Source: a virus. Taken from it: 51,465 nt of DNA. The notes under the pieces were generated by a model. That model was not told where the DNA came from. It ran no database searches and saw only the letters and a program-made list of their open reading frames with translations. The translations under genes and the position numbers were made by a program. The stretch spans positions 1-51,465 of the IMG/VR virus record IMGVR_UViG_3300025128_000057, one strand, 5' to 3'. Shown here piece by piece: positions 45,740 through 51,465 of the stretch (the first letter of the stretch is position 1; each line of letters begins with the position of its first letter).

Positions 45740-45958
45740 ATGGCAACCGTTATCGAATTTAATTGTGCAACTGGCAAGCAAACTTCACGGGAAGAAACCA
45801 GCGAAGAAAAAACGCAACGAGAAACCGATGCAGCGAACTTCAAAACCCAACGTGAAGCTGACGAAGCTGCTGAAGCTAAACGGGTAGCAGACAAGGCTTC
45901 AGGTGATGCGAAGCTGAAAGAGCTTGGTTTAACTGATGACGAGATTGCTGCACGATGA
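45740..45958 (+). CDS. Fibre cassette A, gene 4 (small helical, chaperone-like), 72 aa
   Basis: An N-terminal strand (TVIEFNCATGKQT) is followed by a long charged helix and the C-terminal tag ASGDAKLKELGLTDDEIAAR. The cassette B copy (47665-47883) ends in the same tag with one change. Small proteins with a GLTDEEI end follow fibre genes in many phages and may be assembly factors. Confidence 0.7.
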   Translation: MATVIEFNCATGKQTSREETSEEKTQRETDAANFKTQREADEAAEAKRVADKASGDAKLKELGLTDDEIAAR

Positions 45959-46602
45959 GTTATGGCGTCAATGGGGGTGTGATTGGGCCAGAAAATGCGC
46001 CCACGACTTCTGCTGCTTCTGGCGTGTGGTCCTTAGGTGAACTGGCCGAAGCGGAACGTGACAGCCTATGGCCGGCCCCTTTCACTTCCCAATATGAATA
46101 CATAGCTGGCCATACGTTTGATGGATCAACCAGTAGCTACGAATTTACGAGCATTCCGCAGACCTATAACAGTTTAAGAATCGTTGCTACCGAGCTTGGG
46201 CAAAGCTCAAACATCGCCAGTCCTCGCATCCAATTAAACGGTGATACAGGGGCTTATTACGGATTTGCTTGGACTGGTTCTCACGGAGGAAGCATTACAA
46301 GCAGATTTGGTGGTCAGACAGGTCAAACCAGTATCGGCACTTATGACACGAACGAGGCCAGTACGCCGTCGGCACGGGAAATATTGCTTGACGGATACAC
46401 GCTTTCCAACATGGTAAGTCCAGTTCAATACCAGTTTGCGACTTGTGCCACTTCAGGAACCTCGAATATGTCAGCGAACTCAGCAGCAGCAGTGTTGCTA
46501 AACGGAACCGCAGCGATCACATCTCTCAAATATTTTGATCTCACCGGCTACACATTTGCTTCTGGTTCAACAATTCAGCTTTTCGGATTTAAGGACGCAT
46601 AG
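45955..46602 (+). CDS. Fibre cassette B, gene 1 (receptor-binding-like), 215 aa
   Basis: Diverged copy of cassette A gene 1: TSAASGVWSLGELAEAERDS, then HTFDGSTSSYEFTSIPQTYN and IQLNGDTGAYYGFAW. The variable middle is wholly different from A, as expected for receptor-contact loops. ATGA overlap with cassette A gene 4 shows the blocks are translated as one run. Confidence 0.7.
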   Translation: MSYGVNGGVIGPENAPTTSAASGVWSLGELAEAERDSLWPAPFTSQYEYIAGHTFDGSTSSYEFTSIPQTYNSLRIVATELGQSSNIASPRIQLNGDTGAYYGFAWTGSHGGSITSRFGGQTGQTSIGTYDTNEASTPSAREILLDGYTLSNMVSPVQYQFATCATSGTSNMSANSAAAVLLNGTAAITSLKYFDLTGYTFASGSTIQLFGFKDA

Positions 46603-46604
46603 CG

Positions 46605-47135
46605 ATGGAACACATTGGCTCAGTTAGCGGCACCGGATCAGCGGCAACAATATCGCTGACAAGCATCCCGAACACGTACAACTCTCTTGTCCTCAAAGGC
46701 GTAGGGCACAGCACAAATACAGGTATAAATTCTGCCAATATTCGTTTCAACAGCGATTCAAACAGCAACTACGACTTCAACCGTGGTGGCCGTTACGACA
46801 ACGCAAACCTTGCTTTTCAAAGCGAAAACCAAACTGCTGCCAACTTCGCATATCTTCCCAACGCTAGTGACAACGTGGGAACAATGCTGATGCAACTTGA
46901 AATGAACATTTGGTCTTATCAAAAAGCTTCCACTCGTCCCGGTCGTGTTTGTTTCATGTGTCAAGCCAACTACCATTATTCGGGCACTAAACAAATCAAC
47001 TTCTTGTACACCGGCTGGTTTGACGGCAGCGGACCGGGCAACGCCGATGATGTGACCTCAATTCAGTTAGACATGGTGACAGGGAACTGGGGATCAAACA
47101 CCAAGTTTGATTTGTACGGAAGGGTGGACTCGTAA
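46605..47135 (+). CDS. Fibre cassette B, gene 2, 176 aa
   Basis: Counterpart of cassette A gene 2: IGSVSGTGSAATISLTSIPN, TYNSLVLKGVG, IRFNSDSNSNYDFNRGG. It is beta-sandwich-like, with Cys-containing central strands (RVCFMCQANY) not found in A. Two bases separate it from gene 1. Confidence 0.7.
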   Translation: MEHIGSVSGTGSAATISLTSIPNTYNSLVLKGVGHSTNTGINSANIRFNSDSNSNYDFNRGGRYDNANLAFQSENQTAANFAYLPNASDNVGTMLMQLEMNIWSYQKASTRPGRVCFMCQANYHYSGTKQINFLYTGWFDGSGPGNADDVTSIQLDMVTGNWGSNTKFDLYGRVDS

Positions 47136-47137
47136 CG

Positions 47138-47656
47138 ATGGCGACAGCGACTTACAAATTTCTTGGGAAAGTCACAGCCGATGGTTCGTCAACAGTAATG
47201 ACTCTTTCAGGCATTCCACAAACACATCGAGATATTGAGATCATTTTTCAAGCAAAAACTGGTACGTCAAATGGAGCGGCTGGTGCTGACATCACTTTGA
47301 ATGGCGACACTGGATCGAACTACAGACAAAATGGTTGGGGCATAAACGGAACAACTCAATTAGGTAACGCTCAGGCCACTACTCATTTTGACATTAACTA
47401 CGGTTCAGGTCCGGGTACGGGTTCGGAAATGATGGGGTGGTGTCGAATGTATTTACTGAACTACGCCAACGCTGTTGACCATCCGGGCTGGTACATGAAC
47501 TCCAGTTGGGATAACTACACGACTGGCGCTCAGTGGTGGAGTGGCGCTCTTTATAACCCTTCAAGCGCAGCGGCGATTACCTCAGTGACATGGACCGCTG
47601 TTTACACACTTGAAGCAAATTGTTCAATCGCTGCGTACGGAATTGACTACAGCTAG
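47138..47656 (+). CDS. Fibre cassette B, gene 3, 172 aa
   Basis: Counterpart of cassette A gene 3: TYKFLGKVTADGSSTVMTLS, GIPQTHRDIEIIFQ, ITLNGDTGSNYRQNGW and a closing SIAAYGIDYS. The core strands are conserved while the middle Trp-rich loops (WYMNSSWDNYTTGAQWWSG) are unlike A. Confidence 0.7.
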   Translation: MATATYKFLGKVTADGSSTVMTLSGIPQTHRDIEIIFQAKTGTSNGAAGADITLNGDTGSNYRQNGWGINGTTQLGNAQATTHFDINYGSGPGTGSEMMGWCRMYLLNYANAVDHPGWYMNSSWDNYTTGAQWWSGALYNPSSAAAITSVTWTAVYTLEANCSIAAYGIDYS

Positions 47657-47664
47657 GAGTTGTA

Positions 47665-47883
47665 ATGACAAAAATAGTTGAAATGAATTGTGAGACAGGT
47701 GTTGAAACTGTCCGTGATATGACGGACGAGGAAGAAACCGCGCATGCCACAATGCTGACGGCACACAACGAGCAAGTTGCTGCTGAACAAGCAGAAGCAG
47801 ATGCTAAAGCAGCAGCGAAAGCATCAGGTGACGCAAAGCTGAAAGAGCTTGGTTTAACTGACGAAGAAATTGCTGCTCGCTAG
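47665..47883 (+). CDS. Fibre cassette B, gene 4 (small helical, chaperone-like), 72 aa
   Basis: Counterpart of the 72-aa gene at 45740, same length. N-terminal strand KIVEMNCETGVETVRD, a Glu/Ala helix, and the tag ASGDAKLKELGLTDEEIAAR. The tag's DNA is nearly identical in both copies, which marks the edge of the duplicated block and a possible recombination point. Confidence 0.7.
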   Translation: MTKIVEMNCETGVETVRDMTDEEETAHATMLTAHNEQVAAEQAEADAKAAAKASGDAKLKELGLTDEEIAAR

Positions 47884-47892
47884 GAGAAGCTA

Positions 47893-49020
47893 ATGGCGAA
47901 CGTTCTGGAAGTGTTGCAAGCCGCCGGTTTGGATGTTGAGGCGGAACCGGGTTGGGAAACACGGCGCGGTTCTAAGTATTCGTTTGATCACAGGCCGGGT
48001 GGCACGTTGGGGATGATTGTGCATCACACGGCTGCTGGCGGTTCAGCGGACATGCCGTGTCGCAACATCTGTGTGAACGGTCGATCAGATTTGAAGGGAC
48101 CGCTCGTTCAGTTCCTCCTCGGTCGATCCGGCAAACTGCTGTTGATCTCACAGAACCGTTGTAACCATGCTGGTCGTGGCTCATCCGAAGTCATCAAAGA
48201 CTTAGAAGCGAGCCGGGACATCACAACAGAGTTCGATGCTGGGCAAAGTGCATACAACGCACGCAACTTCGGTCGGGACAACGACTACCGCAAGGCTAAT
48301 GGCCGGTTCTGGGGTGTCGAAGTTGAGAACAACGGTATTGGTGAGGAATATTCCCAAGCCCAAATCAAAGCGCTAGTGAAACTTTGCGCTGCCATGTGTA
48401 AATGGCAAGGCTGGAATCACAACCGAATCATTCATCATCGTGAGTGGACTAGTCGTAAATACGACATGAGCTATACCGGGCCGTTGCGCGAGTACGTGCA
48501 GAAGATGATGGTTTCCAGCCAGTGGCGTGTACCCAAGAGTGCGGTCCAGAGTGGCACCACTCCGCCTGTAACGCCCCCTAAGCGATCCGCAGTGTTGAAA
48601 CAGGGAAGCGTGGGGGAAGAAGTTAAAGAGCTTCAGCAGGCGCTCTCAAAGCTCGGGTACCGAGTTGAGGTAACCGGCGATTTCGACACCGCTACTCATT
48701 ACGGGGTTGTCAGGTTCCAACGTAAACACCGATTGACGATTGACGGCATCGTTGGGCCTCAAACTTTGAGCAAGATTCGCTCTACACAGAAGCGACCATC
48801 AGTCACAACTGAAGTGCGCGAGTTTCCCGGCACGCTCATTAAGCGAGGTAGCCGTGGCCCGGATGTAAGATGGGTGCAACAACATATAGGAGTCAAGCTG
48901 ATTGATGGCGTGTTCGGTCGGGGAACCGAGCGTGCTGTAAAAGATTTCCAGAAGCGTCGTCGCCTGAAGGCGGACGGCATTATCGGTCGTCAAACTTGGT
49001 CGGCCATCCATAACGCATAG
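47893..49020 (+). CDS. Endolysin: amidase with two peptidoglycan-binding domains, 375 aa
   Basis: N-terminal Amidase_2/PGRP-type domain: MIVHHTAAGG (His44/His45), NRCNHAGRG (His92), WGVEVENNG (Glu143/Glu145), IIHHREWTSRKYD (His181/His182, Lys189), giving the zinc site and catalytic residues. Two PG_binding_1 repeats follow (about 233-295, LKQGSVGEEVKELQ...DGIVGPQTL; about 313-373, IKRGSRGPDVRWVQ...DGIIGRQTW). It cuts the amide between muramic acid and L-Ala at lysis. The holin is next. Confidence 0.92.
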   Translation: MANVLEVLQAAGLDVEAEPGWETRRGSKYSFDHRPGGTLGMIVHHTAAGGSADMPCRNICVNGRSDLKGPLVQFLLGRSGKLLLISQNRCNHAGRGSSEVIKDLEASRDITTEFDAGQSAYNARNFGRDNDYRKANGRFWGVEVENNGIGEEYSQAQIKALVKLCAAMCKWQGWNHNRIIHHREWTSRKYDMSYTGPLREYVQKMMVSSQWRVPKSAVQSGTTPPVTPPKRSAVLKQGSVGEEVKELQQALSKLGYRVEVTGDFDTATHYGVVRFQRKHRLTIDGIVGPQTLSKIRSTQKRPSVTTEVREFPGTLIKRGSRGPDVRWVQQHIGVKLIDGVFGRGTERAVKDFQKRRRLKADGIIGRQTWSAIHNA

Positions 49021-49028
49021 GAGTAACA

Positions 49029-49241
49029 ATGTTCAATAAAGTATTTCTCACGGACCTCGCAGAGCGAGCAGTATCAACTGCGCTTCAAGCATGGGCAGCG
49101 GCTTTCGCAGTTCCCGGTCCTGACGTTCTAGACTCAATCAAGATTGGTGCTGTCGCCGGTTTGGTTTCAGTCGCTAAAGCAATATCGGCTCGCAAAGTCG
49201 GTGACGACTCTGCATCTATAGCAAGGGTAAGTGAACAGTAA
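49029..49241 (+). CDS. Holin (r1t-type), 70 aa
   Basis: FLTDLAERAVSTALQAWAAA and KIGAVAGLVSVAKAISARKV give the two short hydrophobic helices and the ERA..T..QA pattern of the actinophage r1t holin family. The Ser/Ala-rich end (DDSASIARVSEQ) also fits. It lies 8 bases after the endolysin. It would permeabilise the membrane at the lysis time. Confidence 0.82.
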   Translation: MFNKVFLTDLAERAVSTALQAWAAAFAVPGPDVLDSIKIGAVAGLVSVAKAISARKVGDDSASIARVSEQ

Positions 49242-49242
49242 A

Positions 49243-49557
49243 ATGAGTGACGCGTGGCTTAGTCCAACAAACAATTCCAATAAACGATCTATCCGTGAAG
49301 TTCAAATGGCTTTAGGTTTGCATGCTGATGGGCAATATGGCCCTCGGCTTGTTGCTGCTGTTTCTGAATTTCAGGCGACGAATGATTTAGTTGCCGATGG
49401 ATTGGTTGGCCCGTTGACGTGGGCTGCGCTCAATGGTGAGAAGCCGAAAGCTAAGAAGAAGGCTCCAGCCAAGAAGAAGGCTGAACCGAAAGAAGCCGAA
49501 GCGAAAGCACCAGCGAAAAAGAAAGCACCAGCCAAAAAGAAAGCTGCCGCAAAATAG
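49243..49557 (+). CDS. Peptidoglycan-binding protein with H1-like Lys/Ala/Pro tail, 104 aa
   Basis: One PG_binding_1 domain (residues about 15-65: REVQMALGLHADGQYGPRLV, LVADGLVGPLTWAAL) is fused to about 40 residues of KKAPAKKKA-type repeats, like histone H1 or actinobacterial HU tails. There is no signal peptide or catalytic domain. The tail could bind DNA, teichoic acid or wall polymers. It may anchor or protect the lysis machinery, or be a virion protein. ATG at 49243; a GTG at 49231 is less likely. Confidence 0.75.
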   Translation: MSDAWLSPTNNSNKRSIREVQMALGLHADGQYGPRLVAAVSEFQATNDLVADGLVGPLTWAALNGEKPKAKKKAPAKKKAEPKEAEAKAPAKKKAPAKKKAAAK

Positions 49558-49581
49558 AAAGAACCGCCCCCGAAGGAGCGG
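49549..49581 (-). terminator. Rho-independent terminator
   Basis: On the minus strand CCGCTCC-TTCG-GGGGCGG is followed by TTCTTTCTATTTT. It ends the 152-aa gene. The 3' arm matches the terminator at 19549-19578. The plus-strand end of the lysis genes has no T-run. Confidence 0.85.
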
Positions 49582-49596
49582 CCCCTCTACTTAGAT

Positions 49597-50055
49597 TTAG
49601 TAGTCGTAGGTGCTTCCACGAAGGTCAGCGCGAACGAGGTTCTCGCTGTACAGGCTGTCCTTGACCTTGATGCCGTTGTCGATGAACGCATCTCGAAGCC
49701 GGTATGAACCACTAGCGTGGTCGAACTTGTTCAGTTCAACGTGCATGCCAAGGTTTTCCAAGACGAAGATCGGTGCGTCGTATTCGTGCGCTGTTTTCTC
49801 AGTCTGGTATCCGTTGCGATTTACGGTTTCAACAGCGAAGCTCGTGCTGCTATCGCCGAGGGCGTAGTTGAATTCAAAGTAGTGGCAGCTAACGGCGCTG
49901 CAAGCGGTCCATGCTGGGCGACCGGCTCCGGGGAGAACGGTCAAGTTTCCGGTTCCTCCGCACTGGTCGTTCTGGACGATCAGGTGAGCTAGTTCCGCTG
50001 GGTCTACTTTGCGAGCGGTCTTGCTGGCGGTGCTGTAGTTAGGGATAGTGTTCAT
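49597..50055 (-). CDS. Hypothetical early protein, 152 aa
   Basis: Not recognised. It has Cys/Gly segments (NDQCGGTGNLTV, WTACSAVSCHYFEFNYALGD) and a mixed alpha/beta body. The ATG at 50055 follows AAAGGAGCCAACGAA. The promoter-proximal ATG at 50091 is in frame and adds 12 residues. The gene is convergent with the lysis genes and separated from them by the terminator at 49549. Its left-end equivalent is cut off after four codons. Confidence 0.7.
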   Translation of the reverse strand: MNTIPNYSTASKTARKVDPAELAHLIVQNDQCGGTGNLTVLPGAGRPAWTACSAVSCHYFEFNYALGDSSTSFAVETVNRNGYQTEKTAHEYDAPIFVLENLGMHVELNKFDHASGSYRLRDAFIDNGIKVKDSLYSENLVRADLRGSTYDY

Positions 50056-50088
50056 TTCGTTGGCTCCTTTGAGGTTTGGGGTTGCTGC

Positions 50089-50127
50089 CATGACAATAAC
50101 TATACACACTAGGGGGACCCCTTGCAA
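50089..50127 (-). promoter_or_regulatory. Early promoter-leader (right copy)
   Basis: -35 TTGCAA (50127-50122), 17-base spacer with AGGGGTCCCCCTAG, -10 TATAGT (50104-50099), ATG at 50091. It differs from the left copy (48-86) by changes in the palindrome, so the operator is not under strict identity. Confidence 0.8.
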
Positions 50128-50164
50128 CCAAAACAGGAGAATATTTGAGATTAATTTCTAAGCC

Positions 50165-50208
50165 CAAAAAATGAAGATCCCGTGACCGGTCAGGGGCCAC
50201 GGGATCTT
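50165..50208 (-). terminator. Rho-independent terminator (right copy)
   Basis: A perfect 11-bp stem AAGATCCCGTG/CACGGGATCTT (50174-50184 with 50198-50208) is followed on the minus strand by CATTTTTTGG. Counterpart of 133-177. Confidence 0.85.
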
Positions 50209-50236
50209 CTACTCGTTGGGAGTCAAGGAGGGAGTT

Positions 50237-50350
50237 ATGACAGCAACCGCCTCAACCAACGAGCGTTATGTTGTTTCCTGCACGATAGCAGGAACGTTCT
50301 CCTTCAGCCACTCATCAGCGTGGCGTGCGAAACCCGCGTCCATCATGTAA
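50237..50350 (+). CDS. Possible 37-aa antisense mini-ORF (right copy)
   Basis: Same start, stop and length as 206-319, with a strong AAGGAGGG before ATGACAGCAACC. No promoter is seen. It is antisense to the 78-aa gene and may be only a by-product of that gene's constraint. Confidence 0.25.
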   Translation: MTATASTNERYVVSCTIAGTFSFSHSSAWRAKPASIM

Positions 50351-50502
50351 CGCCAGATCGCTTCCGCATCATTACCTGATCTCCGTAGCAGCGTTTCCAC
50401 AAACTCATCAGGAAGCTGTAACGAGGCAAGCCGGTTCACTAACGTGACTACCGCAGCTTGCTGACGCTTCGGCAGGTCAGTGATGCGATGAATCACCGTC
50501 AC
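50266..50502 (-). CDS. Hypothetical protein, 78 aa (right copy)
   Basis: Copy of the gene at 235-471 with nine residue differences, several conservative. Same ATGA coupling to the upstream gene and same terminator behind. Function unknown. Confidence 0.75.
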   Translation of the reverse strand: MTVIHRITDLPKRQQAAVVTLVNRLASLQLPDEFVETLLRRSGNDAEAIWRYMMDAGFARHADEWLKENVPAIVQETT

Positions 50503-50942
50503 TCGATCACCAGCATTTCAAGCGTCGGCTCAAATTCATGGCCTGCCCTCGTGCGTTCCGCTGTTCGAAGTTTAAGATCAATGAACTCGTCGCCGGTCAT
50601 CAGGTCGCCGTTGTATTGGACCATCAGTTCATCAGCCATCTGCGTACCGAACTTGCTGGTACGGGTAGTCCAGTAAACCTCTGGCGTTGGGTGCTCAGGG
50701 TCAATCTCGCAGGTGCCGATTCCGAAGCCTTTGTTGCTGCGATCGTCGCCTTGAAGTTCGTTGAAGATCATCCGTGACAAGTAGTCCGGGTTGTTCCAAG
50801 CGTCACGGTTATCGTCAAGCGCTTTCGCTAAGACTTGGCAAATTTCGCTGCCGCGCCAGTGCGTATAGAAGTAGATATCTGATTCGCCGCTGACTTGTCC
50901 GACTAGCGGTTGATTGATTTGGATGTTTCCTCTATCACCCAT
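50499..50942 (-). CDS. MGDR-N type conserved phage hypothetical protein (right copy)
   Basis: A 147-aa copy of 468-911. The M-G-D-R-G-N start and YTHWRGS core are unchanged. The largest change is near the C-terminus (DEFIDLKLRTAERTRAGHEF replaces a different segment of equal length), while the last residues LEMLVIE are restored. The Shine-Dalgarno AAAGGACTGTC is kept. Confidence 0.8.
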   Translation of the reverse strand: MGDRGNIQINQPLVGQVSGESDIYFYTHWRGSEICQVLAKALDDNRDAWNNPDYLSRMIFNELQGDDRSNKGFGIGTCEIDPEHPTPEVYWTTRTSKFGTQMADELMVQYNGDLMTGDEFIDLKLRTAERTRAGHEFEPTLEMLVIE

Positions 50943-50971
50943 GACAGTCCTTTCTGTTGTTGTTGCTGTCG

Positions 50972-51031
50972 TACTGCGGAGAGGAATTGAACCTCTCACT
51001 TCCCCGAACTTCGGAGGTAGCCTTTCGCAGC
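50972..51031 (-). ncRNA. tRNA-like structure in operon leader (right copy, shortened)
   Basis: Identical to 941-1008 in acceptor stem (51031-51025 with 50979-50973), T-arm and discriminator A, but with exactly eight bases deleted from the central hairpin loop. CTCCGA/TCGGGG can still pair around a 3-base loop. The deletion removes any anticodon loop and leaves the acceptor/T-arm minihelix intact. This supports a processing or structural role rather than decoding. Confidence 0.6.
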
Positions 51032-51046
51032 CCTACCCTGTGTGAA

Positions 51047-51334
51047 TCAGGCGTTCACCTCGTTCATGCGATCCAAGAAGCATTGAGCTTCTTCAGAGTG
51101 GACCACTAGGTTGTAGATGTCGTGCATTTCGCCAAACAACATTTTGGTAGCCAGAGCCTGAGCTTCAGCCATAGTCTTGAAGCTCTTGGAATGGCCTAGT
51201 TCAGGGCAACTCACGACGAAAGAATATTCTTTCTCGCCAGTGTCTGCGGTAACGGTTACGCCTTCAATGATGACGTTCAAATCAATGTTTGTCCGATTGC
51301 CTGTGAAACTTAGTTTGCGTGTTTCTGTATTCAT
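51047..51334 (-). CDS. Hypothetical protein, 95 aa (right copy)
   Basis: Copy of 1024-1311. The N-terminal beta-rich half is conserved; the last 20 residues differ more (HSEEAQCFLDRMNEVNA). Start at 51334 with AGGAGGAACCGAA; the in-frame leader ATG is at 51367. It precedes the shortened tRNA-like element. Confidence 0.75.
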   Translation of the reverse strand: MNTETRKLSFTGNRTNIDLNVIIEGVTVTADTGEKEYSFVVSCPELGHSKSFKTMAEAQALATKMLFGEMHDIYNLVVHSEEAQCFLDRMNEVNA

Positions 51335-51364
51335 TTCGGTTCCTCCTGAGGTTCCGGTTGCTGT

Positions 51365-51403
51365 CATGTAATGAACTATACACACTAGGGCGGCCCCTAG
51401 CAA
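51365..51403 (-). promoter_or_regulatory. Early promoter-leader (right copy)
   Basis: -35 TTGCTA (51403-51398), 17-base spacer with CTAGGGGCCGCCCTAG, -10 TATAGT (51380-51375), ATG at 51367. Identical in its boxes to 1342-1380. Confidence 0.8.
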
Positions 51404-51416
51404 CCTCATCCAGTAA

Positions 51417-51465
51417 TTAATTCGAAGATTTCCATTTACGGTCACCAGCACCCCCACGCAAACCA
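51417..51465 (-). CDS. Partial winged-helix-like gene cut by the right edge
   Basis: Only the last 15 codons (G-L-R-G-G-A-G-D-R-K-W-K-S-S-N) and stop are present. They equal the C-terminus of the 162-aa protein at 1394-1882. The gene continues beyond the window or, if the genome is circular, is completed by the left end. Confidence 0.7.
   Translation of the reverse strand, partial: GLRGGAGDRKWKSSN

Larger units (their letters stand above)
50042..51465. repeat. Right copy of diverged terminal direct repeat
   Basis: Same order and orientation as 1-1442, with scattered substitutions and small indels, including an exact 8-base deletion in the tRNA-like element. The match begins inside the first codons of the 152-aa gene and continues to the end of the window, inside the 162-aa gene. 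The window therefore probably covers one full genome length plus overlap with a variant. Confidence 0.85.

Overview
This window reads as an essentially complete genome (about 50 kb unique) of a tailed, long-tailed (siphovirus-type) phage of an actinobacterium. The host call rests on a WhiB-type Fe-S regulator, promoters that place ATG at the expected transcription start (leaderless mRNAs are common in actinobacteria), and an r1t-type holin. Base composition looks near 50% G+C by eye. No integrase, CRISPR array, canonical tRNA gene, DNA polymerase, primase or replicative helicase was seen. The phage is therefore probably lytic and borrows the host replisome.

Layout. The left arm (1-9.7 kb, minus strand) is the early/replication block: many small ORFs joined by ATGA overlaps, two HNH proteins, an exported SLT-type lysozyme, two helicase-loader-like proteins, a winged-helix initiator with a candidate origin inside its gene, a DUF932 protein and a RecT-like annealing protein. 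A divergent promoter region at 9.65-9.79 kb opens the plus-strand arm: small zinc-ribbon proteins, SSB, RusA resolvase, HTH and WhiB regulators. A candidate DNA-hypermodification cassette (12.9-17.1 kb) follows: ParB-like domain, TET/JBP-like 2OG-Fe(II) oxygenase, helical modification-type protein, FkbM-like methyltransferase, Cys phosphatase and P-loop kinase. Terminase, portal, MuF, XkdF-type protease, capsid, connectors, two tail-tube paralogues, a frameshifted tail chaperone, tape measure, hub and fibres come next (17-48 kb). The fibre region is a four-gene cassette duplicated in tandem. Endolysin, holin and a peptidoglycan-binding protein with a Lys/Ala/Pro tail close the plus arm. The last 1.4 kb (minus strand) is a diverged second copy of the first 1.44 kb.

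Regulation. At least nine distinct loci carry the same promoter: -35 TTGCTA or TTGACA, a 17-base spacer usually holding a CTAGGGG/CCCCTAG palindrome, -10 near TATAGT, then 6-7 bases to an ATG starting ATGRCAGCAA. That upstream ATG is nearly always in frame with, or ATGA-coupled to, the Shine-Dalgarno-preceded start of the gene. Several promoters drive one- or two-gene cassettes inserted, in either orientation, among the late structural genes. In the left operon, and again in its right-end copy, compact tRNA-like structures sit where a new leader would begin and are followed by the same GACAGCAAC tag. They may be processing sites that create mRNA 5' ends resembling the promoter-made ones.

The most novel elements are the tRNA-like leader elements with the shared 5' tag and dual-start leaders, the hypermodification cassette, and a 1180-residue predicted lipoprotein with a papain-like triad encoded among the head genes. 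No gap longer than about 180 bases lacks a gene.
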